A stretch of 6,244 bases of DNA, from assembly GCA_947631655.1 (NCBI GenBank), contig CANRME010000071.1, positions 1-6,244 of the forward strand, in the 5' to 3' direction. Positions 1-4,642 of the stretch are shown here, one piece after another. Source of the DNA: an uncultured Bacilli bacterium. GTDB lineage: Bacteria; Bacillota_I; Bacilli_A; RF39; UBA660. Positions within the stretch are counted from its first letter, which is position 1, and every line of letters begins with the position of its first letter. The notes beneath the pieces are model-generated. The model had not been told where the DNA came from. It saw only the letters and a program-made list of their open reading frames with translations, and made no database searches. The position numbers were made by a program, and so were the translations under genes.

Positions 1-18
1 GGAAGTATATTCTATCAT

Positions 19-74
19 GTAATAAACTGACATTTTAAAAAAACTTAGACTGACATTTCTAAAAAGGATTAACA
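19..74. mobile_element. Possible remnant of an IS21-like terminal end (two direct repeats)
   Basis: Two near-identical blocks, ACTGACATTTTAAAAA (from 26) and ACTGACATTTCTAAAAA (from 49), sit 23 bp apart. On the minus strand they read as A-rich/T-rich tracts each leading into ATGTCAGT, and the stretch would begin with TGTTAATC at 74. Ends of IS21-family elements typically carry several internal repeats with a TGTC core and terminate in TG...CA, so this could be the outer end of such an element lying to the left of the window. No transposase is present here and the family call is from memory of end architecture only. It could equally be a chance AT-rich duplication. Confidence 0.25.
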
Positions 75-126
75 AATTAATAGTTTTTTCTTGCCAAAAA
101 AAGGAAAGTAGTATAGAATATTAACT

Positions 127-208
127 TATTAAGGAGAATGGGCTCTAAAATGATATCTTCTAATTCTTTCTATTCTATTAAAAACTTCTCTCCCCATTCC
201 TCCTAATA
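127..208. repeat. Long imperfect inverted repeat (hairpin) with 50-nt loop
   Basis: Arm 127-142 pairs with 193-208 through about 15 base pairs: 136-142 with 193-199, then 132-135 with 201-204, then 127-130 with 205-208, leaving only A131 and C200 bulged. The left arm contains AAGGAG and the right arm CCTCCT, so a ribosome-binding-site-like sequence is sequestered by an anti-SD-like one. The right arm is followed by a U-rich run (209-219). An 18- or 22-codon micro-ORF runs from ATG 150 or ATG 138 to the TAA at 204-206, and the opposite strand has a mirror 22-codon ORF. Both have SD spacing that is too short or too long, so I do not call them as genes. The element may be a structured RNA or the terminator of something upstream; the function is unknown. 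Confidence 0.4.
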
Positions 209-247
209 TTTTATTTTTATTATATTCAACATAAACATCAAAATGTA

Positions 248-275
248 TTGACATTTAATAAAAAAAGTATATAAT
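248..275 (+). promoter_or_regulatory. Sigma-A-type promoter for ncRNA copy 1 and abi
   Basis: A perfect -35 TTGACA (248-253) and a perfect -10 TATAAT (270-275) are separated by 16 bp. The expected start point, about 281-283, falls within three bases of the first paired base of the structured RNA at 284, so the transcript should begin with the RNA hairpin and continue into abi. This is the best promoter match in the window. Confidence 0.85.
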
Positions 276-283
276 AATAGTTA

Positions 284-320
284 ATTGGTATCCAGAAAAC
301 TTTCGAAGCTCTGGGTCAAT
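284..320 (+). ncRNA. abiF-type structured RNA, copy 1 (5' leader of abi)
   Basis: This 37-nt element folds as an outer stem 284-288/316-320, a 2-nt bulge (289-290), a central stem 291-296/310-315 (a U-G closing pair followed by CCAGA/TCTGG), an internal loop AAA (297-299) opposite C309, and an apical stem CTT/AAG (300-302/306-308) with loop TCG. A283 can also pair with T321. A second copy lies after abi at 1237-1273, with three compensatory base-pair changes in the central stem, which strongly supports the fold. It begins at the predicted transcription start and runs straight into seven T residues (320-326), so it looks like a short RNA with a built-in intrinsic terminator. Read-through would give the abi mRNA. 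A published RNA motif associated with abiF genes is known in Firmicutes; membership of this element is inferred and would need a covariance-model search. Confidence 0.8.
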
Positions 321-330
321 TTTTTTATAT

Positions 331-336
331 AAGAGG
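331..336 (+). promoter_or_regulatory. Ribosome binding site of abi
   Basis: AAGAGG lies 4 nt before the ATG at 341, a rather tight spacing. It starts only 4 nt after the U-tract that follows RNA copy 1, so a protein bound to the hairpin could hinder ribosome entry. Confidence 0.6.
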
Positions 337-340
337 TAAA

Positions 341-1210
341 ATGAAAGAATACAAAAGTAATATAGATTTATTAAACTATTTATTGTCAAAAGGAGTAATA
401 GTTAAAAATAAGAAGCAAGCTTTACAGTATTTTGAAAGATACACTTATTACTCTATCATCAATACTTATAAAGAAGTATTTAAGAAAAACGGAAATTATG
501 TGAATAATGTTACTTTTGAAGAAATTTTTGCCTTATATGAATTTGACAAAAACTTAAAAAATATATTTTTACAATATTCACTTGAAATTGAAATAATTAT
601 TAAATCATTAATTGCCAATATAGTAACAGAAAAATATGGAATAAAGAATTATTTAAAAATAAAAAATTTTGATTCTTTTGCAAATATAAGTTCAATTATC
701 AAATTAATTAATAATATTAATCAAGAAATTCAAGAAAATTATGGAAAACATTTAGCTATAACGCATTATCAAGATAAATATGGTTTTATTCCTCCGTTTG
801 TATTAGTAAAAATTTTAACTTTTGGACAAATTAGCAGATATTATGGTCTTTTAAAACAAGTGGATAGACAAAAAGTAAGTAGTTATTTTAATTTATCTGA
901 TAAAATATTAAAACAAATACTTATGAACGTCACTTTAGTTCGTAATTTTAGTGCACACAATAATAGATTGTATACATTCCATAGCAAATTTTTTATTAGT
1001 TTTAAATTAATTGATAAATCATATAACATTAGTGGTAATTCAACAAATATTTATATGATAATGAAATGTATGGAACTATTACTTGATAAAAATAGAAAAA
1101 AACAATTTAATAGACAAGTTAAAAATGAAATAAAAAAATTAGAAAAGAAATTAAAATCAATTAATATTAAAGATATTTTAAATATAATGGGATTTCCTAG
1201 TGTATATTAA
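341..1210 (+). CDS. abiF: Abi_2 family (AbiD/AbiF-type) abortive-infection HEPN protein
   Basis: The 289-residue product has the usual length and layout of the Abi_2 family, whose members act in phage defence or toxin-antitoxin systems as HEPN-fold, presumed RNA-cleaving proteins in the cytoplasm. Three family hallmarks are visible: an N-terminal aromatic block ERYTYYSIINTYKEVF (32-47), the HEPN active-site motif R201-NFSA-H206 followed by NNRLY, and the C-terminal tail IMGFPSVY (282-289), which matches the family's usual MGFP ending. A long amphipathic region (63-100) and a Lys-rich helix (251-275) complete it. Only one Rx4H is obvious; the second motif site probably comes from a dimer partner. 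The gene sits between two copies of a structured RNA and is transcribed from a strong promoter through copy 1. In some AbiF systems such an RNA binds and restrains the protein; that role is inferred here. I chose abiF over abiD because of the RNA. The family call is firm; the subtype is less so. Confidence 0.88.
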   Translation: MKEYKSNIDLLNYLLSKGVIVKNKKQALQYFERYTYYSIINTYKEVFKKNGNYVNNVTFEEIFALYEFDKNLKNIFLQYSLEIEIIIKSLIANIVTEKYGIKNYLKIKNFDSFANISSIIKLINNINQEIQENYGKHLAITHYQDKYGFIPPFVLVKILTFGQISRYYGLLKQVDRQKVSSYFNLSDKILKQILMNVTLVRNFSAHNNRLYTFHSKFFISFKLIDKSYNISGNSTNIYMIMKCMELLLDKNRKKQFNRQVKNEIKKLEKKLKSINIKDILNIMGFPSVY

Positions 1211-1223
1211 TTTTTTTAAGGAA

Positions 1224-1229
1224 TATAAT
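1224..1229 (+). promoter_or_regulatory. Candidate -10 box for ncRNA copy 2
   Basis: TATAAT lies 7 nt before the first base of RNA copy 2. In copy 1 the -10 box lies 8 nt before the element, and the context is shared (TATAATAATA, then TTAATTGG). The best -35 at 17-bp spacing is TGTATA (1201-1206), a poor match overlapping the abi stop region, so independent transcription is plausible but unproven. Copy 2 would otherwise be made as the 3' end of the abi transcript. Confidence 0.4.
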
Positions 1230-1232
1230 AAT

Positions 1233-1277
1233 ATTAATTGGTATTTAGGAAACTTTTGAAGCCCTAAGTCAATTAAT
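1233..1277 (+). ncRNA. abiF-type structured RNA, copy 2 (downstream of abi)
   Basis: The core 1237-1273 matches copy 1 at 30 of 37 positions. The fold is the same: outer stem 1237-1241/1269-1273, here extended by four pairs to 1233-1277; bulge TA; central stem TTTAGG/CCTAAG (1244-1249/1263-1268); internal loop AAA opposite C; apical stem CTT/AAG with loop TTG. Relative to copy 1, C-G became U-A twice and A-U became G-C once in the central stem, and the only other change is in the apical loop. It starts 22 nt after the abi stop codon and is followed directly by an intrinsic terminator, so it can be either a discrete small RNA of about 70 nt or the structured 3' end of the abi mRNA. Confidence 0.78.
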
Positions 1278-1304
1278 CCTAACTCTTTTAAGAGTTAGGT
1301 TTTT
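1278..1304 (+). terminator. Intrinsic terminator after ncRNA copy 2 / abi
   Basis: CCTAACTCTT (1278-1287) and AAGAGTTAGG (1290-1299) are perfectly complementary; allowing for a 4-6 nt loop, eight or nine pairs form. They are followed by TTTTT (1300-1304). It abuts copy 2 with no spacer. It is oriented for the plus strand, since the minus strand has no U-tract after the hairpin. Confidence 0.85.
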
Positions 1305-1320
1305 AAATTATAAAATATTT

Positions 1321-1749
1321 TTAAAAATCCATTGGATTAACAGGAAATATTCTTCCATCACAATCATCATTAGTACAGGGAAAAGATGGTAAGTTATTAT
1401 TTCCATTAATTTCATTTAAATTTTTTAAATTTCTTATTAAATTCGCTGGAAATTTAGTTTCCATTCCACATTTAGAACATTTATATATAATACTTTTGGA
1501 CTTATTAGCTGTGTCTTCATCTTCGCATAATTTAGTAAAATCTACTTCTAATACTTGTGCAATTCTCCATATCGCTCCAAAAGAAAATGTATGAAGATAA
1601 GAAGACTCTATTCCTCTAATAAATGCTAAAGAATAATTAATTTTATCAGCTAATTCTGCTTGTGTCCAACCTTTTAATTTTCTATATTTTTTAATATTTT
1701 TACTAATTATTTCATATATATAATTTTCGTCTTCTTTGCTAAAATTCAT
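1321..1749 (-). CDS. XRE-family transcriptional regulator with C-terminal zinc ribbon
   Basis: This 142-residue cytoplasmic protein, counted from the chosen start, has a Cro/CI-type helix-turn-helix at about 16-74: IKKYRKLKGWTQAELADKI, then SLAFIRGIES as recognition helix, then IWRIAQVLEVDFTKL. A short linker leads to a Cys4 zinc-ribbon-like tail, C91-SK-C94 and C125-TNDD-C130. I chose ATG at 1749 because AAGAGG (1762-1757) lies 7 nt before it; ATG 1755 is only 1 nt from that site, and a TTG at 1767 would precede it. It converges on the abi module and diverges from the surface-protein gene, sharing a 169-bp intergenic region that has two inverted repeats. Autoregulation or control of that neighbour is the natural inference. 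A link to abi is possible but nothing in the sequence shows it. The metal-binding tail could sense a ligand or mediate dimerisation; its role is unknown. Confidence 0.8.
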   Translation of the reverse strand: MNFSKEDENYIYEIISKNIKKYRKLKGWTQAELADKINYSLAFIRGIESSYLHTFSFGAIWRIAQVLEVDFTKLCEDEDTANKSKSIIYKCSKCGMETKFPANLIRNLKNLNEINGNNNLPSFPCTNDDCDGRIFPVNPMDF

Positions 1750-1826
1750 CTTCATACCTCTTATCAAATATTTTCTAAAATTATTATCTCATAAAAATAA
1801 TATCATCTGTAAATATCATTAGTATT

Positions 1827-1854
1827 ACTATTTTGTTAAAGTAATAAAAATAGT
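1827..1854. promoter_or_regulatory. Inverted repeat in divergent promoter region (candidate operator)
   Basis: ACTATTTT (1827-1834) and AAAATAGT (1847-1854) form perfect 8-bp arms around a 12-bp centre. A second, overlapping pair is ATTAC (1824-1828) with GTAAT (1841-1845). The site lies between the divergent regulator and surface-protein genes, where an XRE dimer could bind. No convincing -35/-10 pair was found for the minus-strand gene: the best is TTTACA (1813-1808) with GATAAT (1788-1783), at a poor 19-bp spacing. Confidence 0.35.
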
Positions 1855-1880
1855 ATTTCTTTTTCAAAAAAAGTATGATA

Positions 1881-1902
1881 ATATTATATCTAGATATAAT
1901 AT
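1881..1902. promoter_or_regulatory. Perfect 22-bp palindrome overlapping a -10-like box
   Basis: The arms ATATTATATC (1881-1890) and GATATAATAT (1893-1902) are exact reverse complements around a central TA. The right arm contains TATAAT (1895-1900). No good -35 lies 16-18 bp upstream (1872-1877 reads AGTATG), so if this is the promoter of the downstream gene it is either extended by an activator or blocked by a repressor bound at the palindrome. It ends next to the RBS (GAGGTG, 1903-1908). Confidence 0.4.
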
Positions 1903-1908
1903 GAGGTG
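1903..1908 (+). promoter_or_regulatory. Ribosome binding site of the surface-protein gene
   Basis: GAGGTG lies 10 nt before the ATG at 1919. This supports that start, which puts the positively charged N-terminus directly before the membrane segment. Confidence 0.6.
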
Positions 1909-1918
1909 ATATAGTTCG

Positions 1919-3196
1919 ATGAAAGCGTTTAATCCTGAAAAAGAATTAAAAAAAATCCAAAAAAGAAATAAAAATAAAGTAATATTAGGTGTAATAGCTT
2001 TGTTATTAGTTATAACCATAGGAAGTAGCTATGCCTTATATCAAATAAAATATAATAAAAAAATTATATATACAACAGTAGAACCTTTTTATAATAAAGA
2101 TATGCAATTAGCTGTTTATGTTAATGGAGTAAGAAGAGAAGAATTTCCTACAAAACAAGAACAGTTAGATTATATTGGCATTGATTGTGAAAAAGATGAT
2201 ATTACAACGGCTAATTGGAATAGTGTTAATTGGAAACTTGAATTAACTACTAAAGGTCCAAATAAATGTACAGTATTTTTTGCAAAGTCACAATCATTTA
2301 GTGAAATAATACAAGTAGATAATAAAACCATATTAAATGATGATCCAGATAAAAACCTAAGATATGTAGGAATAGATCCAAATAATTATATTTGGTTTAA
2401 CTGTAATGATTATAATCTTTTATCCCAAGAAACAGCAAAAACTAAATGTGAGAAATGGCGAATTATCGGATTATTTAATAATATCACCAAATCGGATGGA
2501 ACAAAAGAAAACCTAGTAAAAATAGTTCGAGCAAAAGCTATAGGTTTTATTCCATGGAATAATGCAAGTATAAATAATTGGACAGAAGCAAGTTTACAAA
2601 AAAGTTTAAATCAAGAGTACTTAACCGAAAACAATGATGGAAGTTGGATAATAAGTGAAGAAAACATTAAAAGCGATCCACTTTACACACCTGTTATTAG
2701 TACAAATTACAAATCAATTACGTTTAATACCTTAAATATGATAGAGCAAGTAACATGGAATATTGGAGGATATAATCATACTACATGGTTAGCAAAAGAT
2801 ATGTATACAGACGAAAGAGGAAATATAGGTGTAGCAAGTAATCCAACTACAACAACTTGGACTGGCAAAATCGCTCTTCCCTATGCAAGCGACGTAGCTT
2901 ATTCAATTGAAGAAAATATTAGAAATAAATGTTTACAGTCATCTTTACAATGGTCTGATATAACTTTAGAATGTGCGACAAATTTGTGGGTTTATGACGA
3001 CTCATACCATTATACATTAACTCCGGCAGCGCCACCTAGTCAAACGAGTGTTTTAACATTTAAGCAAACTATTGGAGGTAGTGGTGATAGTGCATTCTAT
3101 TCACACTACATAAGTCCATCTCTATATCTAAAATCCAGCGTCAAAGTACTAGATGGAAATGGAAGTAGTGAAACACCATATATCTTAGCGCCATAA
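1919..3196 (+). CDS. Membrane-anchored extracellular protein of unknown function
   Basis: The 425-residue product starts with a Lys/Arg-rich cytoplasmic stretch (8-20) and one hydrophobic segment (21-42, VILGVIALLLVITIGSSYAL), so the remainder should lie outside the cell. The segment may be an uncleaved anchor or be cut near SYA. Six Cys residues occur in three near pairs (90/117, 162/177, 338/352), which suits disulfides. Recognisable blocks are KNLRYVGIDPNNYIWFNC (145-162), EKWRIIGLF (178-186), a W-x-EASLQKSLNQEYL segment (221-234) reminiscent of the DUF6273-type motif, and the C-terminal LDGNGSSETPYIL (411-423). I remember this block order from hypothetical surface proteins of uncultured gut Bacilli, often present as paralogues, but no activity is known to me. 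It is a single-gene unit, divergent from the XRE gene and closed by its own terminator. Adhesion or host/polymer interaction would be a guess. Confidence 0.7.
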   Translation: MKAFNPEKELKKIQKRNKNKVILGVIALLLVITIGSSYALYQIKYNKKIIYTTVEPFYNKDMQLAVYVNGVRREEFPTKQEQLDYIGIDCEKDDITTANWNSVNWKLELTTKGPNKCTVFFAKSQSFSEIIQVDNKTILNDDPDKNLRYVGIDPNNYIWFNCNDYNLLSQETAKTKCEKWRIIGLFNNITKSDGTKENLVKIVRAKAIGFIPWNNASINNWTEASLQKSLNQEYLTENNDGSWIISEENIKSDPLYTPVISTNYKSITFNTLNMIEQVTWNIGGYNHTTWLAKDMYTDERGNIGVASNPTTTTWTGKIALPYASDVAYSIEENIRNKCLQSSLQWSDITLECATNLWVYDDSYHYTLTPAAPPSQTSVLTFKQTIGGSGDSAFYSHYISPSLYLKSSVKVLDGNGSSETPYILAP

Positions 3197-3218
3197 TAAT
3201 ATTTATTAAAAATTGATT

Positions 3219-3249
3219 GTTAATAACTCATAAGTTATTAACTTTTTTT
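3219..3249 (+). terminator. Intrinsic terminator of the surface-protein gene
   Basis: GTTAATAACT (3219-3228) and AGTTATTAAC (3233-3242) form a perfect 10-bp stem with loop CATA, followed by seven T residues (3243-3249). It lies 22 nt after the stop codon. Confidence 0.88.
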
Positions 3250-3313
3250 AATTAGTTTAATTAGAAAATATTAAAATATATACCACTTATATTAAAATAT
3301 AGAAAAAAGATAA

Positions 3314-3335
3314 AGCTAAAAATTAGCTAAAAATT
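3314..3335. repeat. Tandem 11-bp repeat, two copies
   Basis: AGCTAAAAATT occurs twice head to tail (3314-3324, 3325-3335). A related AAGCTAAAACTTA recurs at about 3417-3429, in the 5' leader of the following operon. It lies upstream of the operon promoter and may be a binding site or mere slippage in AT-rich DNA. The rest of 3250-3368 shows nothing I can support. Confidence 0.4.
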
Positions 3336-3368
3336 AGACAAATATTATAATAATTGTTATTCCTTTTT

Positions 3369-3397
3369 TCGACAAAATATGATATTCTTATTATAAG
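3369..3397 (+). promoter_or_regulatory. Promoter of the ydjI-ydjG-like operon
   Basis: TCGACA (3369-3374) and TATAAG (3392-3397), each one mismatch from consensus, are spaced 17 bp apart. The -10 box is embedded in an inverted repeat, ATTCTTA/TAAGAAT (3384-3390/3394-3400), a position where a repressor would block RNA polymerase. A start near 3404 leaves a leader of about 60 nt. Confidence 0.6.
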
Positions 3398-3449
3398 AAT
3401 AAGAGTAGTTAAACAAAGCTAAAACTTATTTTTGAAAAATCTTTAATAC

Positions 3450-3457
3450 AAGGAGGT
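3450..3457 (+). promoter_or_regulatory. Strong ribosome binding site of the ydjI-like gene
   Basis: AAGGAGGT lies 7 nt before the ATG at 3465. This is the strongest SD match in the window and suggests high expression. Confidence 0.75.
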
Positions 3458-3464
3458 AAATATA

Positions 3465-4640
3465 ATGGGATTTATTAAGGCTTTTTCAGGTGCTTTAGGA
3501 GGCACATTTGCAGATCAATGGAAGGATTTTTATGGACCTAAACCTGGAGTTCCAGCTACAGCAGCTATATTTCAAGCAGCTCCAAATGGAACAAATGCTG
3601 GGCGTGGTGAAAATACTAAAGGTTCAGATAACATTATTACTAATGGTAGTAAAATAATTGTTCCTGAAGGAACAGCACTTATTACTATGCAAGATGGTCA
3701 AATTACTGGTTTAATTACGGAACCAGGTGGATTTGAATTTAGATCAGATGATCCAAATTCAAAATCAATGTTTGCTGGAGACGGAATTCTAGCATCAACT
3801 ATTTCAGAATCTTGGAATAGATTTAAATTTGGTGGACAACCAGGAAGTGAACAATTAGCATTTTATGTTAATTTGAAAGAAATACCAAATAATAAATTTG
3901 GAACAACGGAAAAAGTAAGATTTTTTGATTCTTATTTAAATGCTCAAGTTGCATTACTTGCTAGAGGTAGTTATACTTTAAAAATAGTTGATCCGTTATT
4001 ATTTGTTAAAAATTTTGTTCCAACACAATACTTACAACCAGGAGCTCCTGTATTCGACTTTGCTGATATGGAAAATGCTGCCGGTGAACAATTATTTAAT
4101 GAAGTAGTAGGATGCTTACAAAATGCATTATCTCTTTATACTAGTGATGAAAGTAAACAAAATAGTATCATCAAAGTTCAAAGTGATCAATTAGGTTTTG
4201 CTAGATCATTATCAACAGTAGTAGAAAATGAATACCAATGGAAAAGTGGAAGAGGTCTAGAAATTGTTAAAGTTGCTATGACTGGTCTTGACTATGATGA
4301 AACAACTCAAAAATTAGTCGATAAAGTAGCTGAAGCTGATGCTTTTACTGGTGCGAGAGGAAATACTTACATGCAAATGGCTGCTGCTCGTGGTATAGAA
4401 GCTGCTGGTGAAAATGGTGGCGGTGCTGCCATGGCCTTTATGGGTATGGGAATGAATGCTGCTGGTAATATGATGGGCGCAGTTCAACAACCAACCCAAC
4501 AAACTCAATCAGCCCAACCATCTCAACCTGCAAACCAAGATCCAATGGCCGTACTAACTGAAAAGAAAAAATTACTAGATGCAGGCCTAATTACTCAAGA
4601 AGATTATGATAAAATCAAAGCTCAATTATTAGGAATATAA
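3465..4640 (+). CDS. ydjI: YdjI-like SPFH (Band 7) domain protein with C-terminal SHOCT domain
   Basis: The 391-residue protein matches the YdjI / 'virion core protein' branch of the SPFH superfamily. The N-terminus (FSGALGGTFADQWKDFY, 7-23) is typical of that branch. The SPFH domain spans about 58-275, with IIVPEGTALITMQDGQITG (64-82), EPGGFEF (86-92) and ARGSYTLKIVDPLLFV (166-181). An Ala-rich coiled segment (285-315), a Gly/Met/Ala-rich stretch (318-340) and a Gln/Pro linker (341-358) lead to a SHOCT domain (360-390: VLTEKKKLLDAGLITQEDYDKIKAQLL). In B. subtilis, YdjI works with the YdjG/YdjH membrane proteins to bring the phage-shock protein PspA to the stressed membrane. It has no membrane segment of its own, so it is presumably cytoplasmic and tethered by the neighbouring zinc-ribbon membrane protein, whose ATG follows its stop by 2 nt. 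No pspA is visible in the window. Confidence 0.87.
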   Translation: MGFIKAFSGALGGTFADQWKDFYGPKPGVPATAAIFQAAPNGTNAGRGENTKGSDNIITNGSKIIVPEGTALITMQDGQITGLITEPGGFEFRSDDPNSKSMFAGDGILASTISESWNRFKFGGQPGSEQLAFYVNLKEIPNNKFGTTEKVRFFDSYLNAQVALLARGSYTLKIVDPLLFVKNFVPTQYLQPGAPVFDFADMENAAGEQLFNEVVGCLQNALSLYTSDESKQNSIIKVQSDQLGFARSLSTVVENEYQWKSGRGLEIVKVAMTGLDYDETTQKLVDKVAEADAFTGARGNTYMQMAAARGIEAAGENGGGAAMAFMGMGMNAAGNMMGAVQQPTQQTQSAQPSQPANQDPMAVLTEKKKLLDAGLITQEDYDKIKAQLLGI

Positions 4641-4642
4641 TT

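Noticed and set aside
26..65. Two repeats with 23-bp period as a CRISPR remnant
   Set aside because: Only two short AT-rich repeats with a spacer of a few bases; no array, no leader and no cas gene.
85..104. T6 run followed by A7 run as a terminator hairpin
   Set aside because: Pairing would be pure A-U and has no GC core; it is typical background for this AT-rich sequence.
138..206. 18- or 22-residue peptide gene (and a mirror one on the minus strand)
   Set aside because: The SD lies 1 or 13 nt from the possible starts, and the open frame is explained by the palindromic arms. It is kept only as an observation on the hairpin.
1750..1767. Upstream TTG start that would extend the XRE protein by six residues
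   Set aside because: The AAGAGG site at 1762-1757 lies inside that extension and is well spaced only for the ATG at 1749.
4314..4508. 64-codon open frame on the minus strand
   Set aside because: It lies wholly inside the SPFH gene, opposite its Ala/Gly-rich region. Its Ser/His-rich translation is what that codon use produces in reverse, and it has no RBS or family resemblance.
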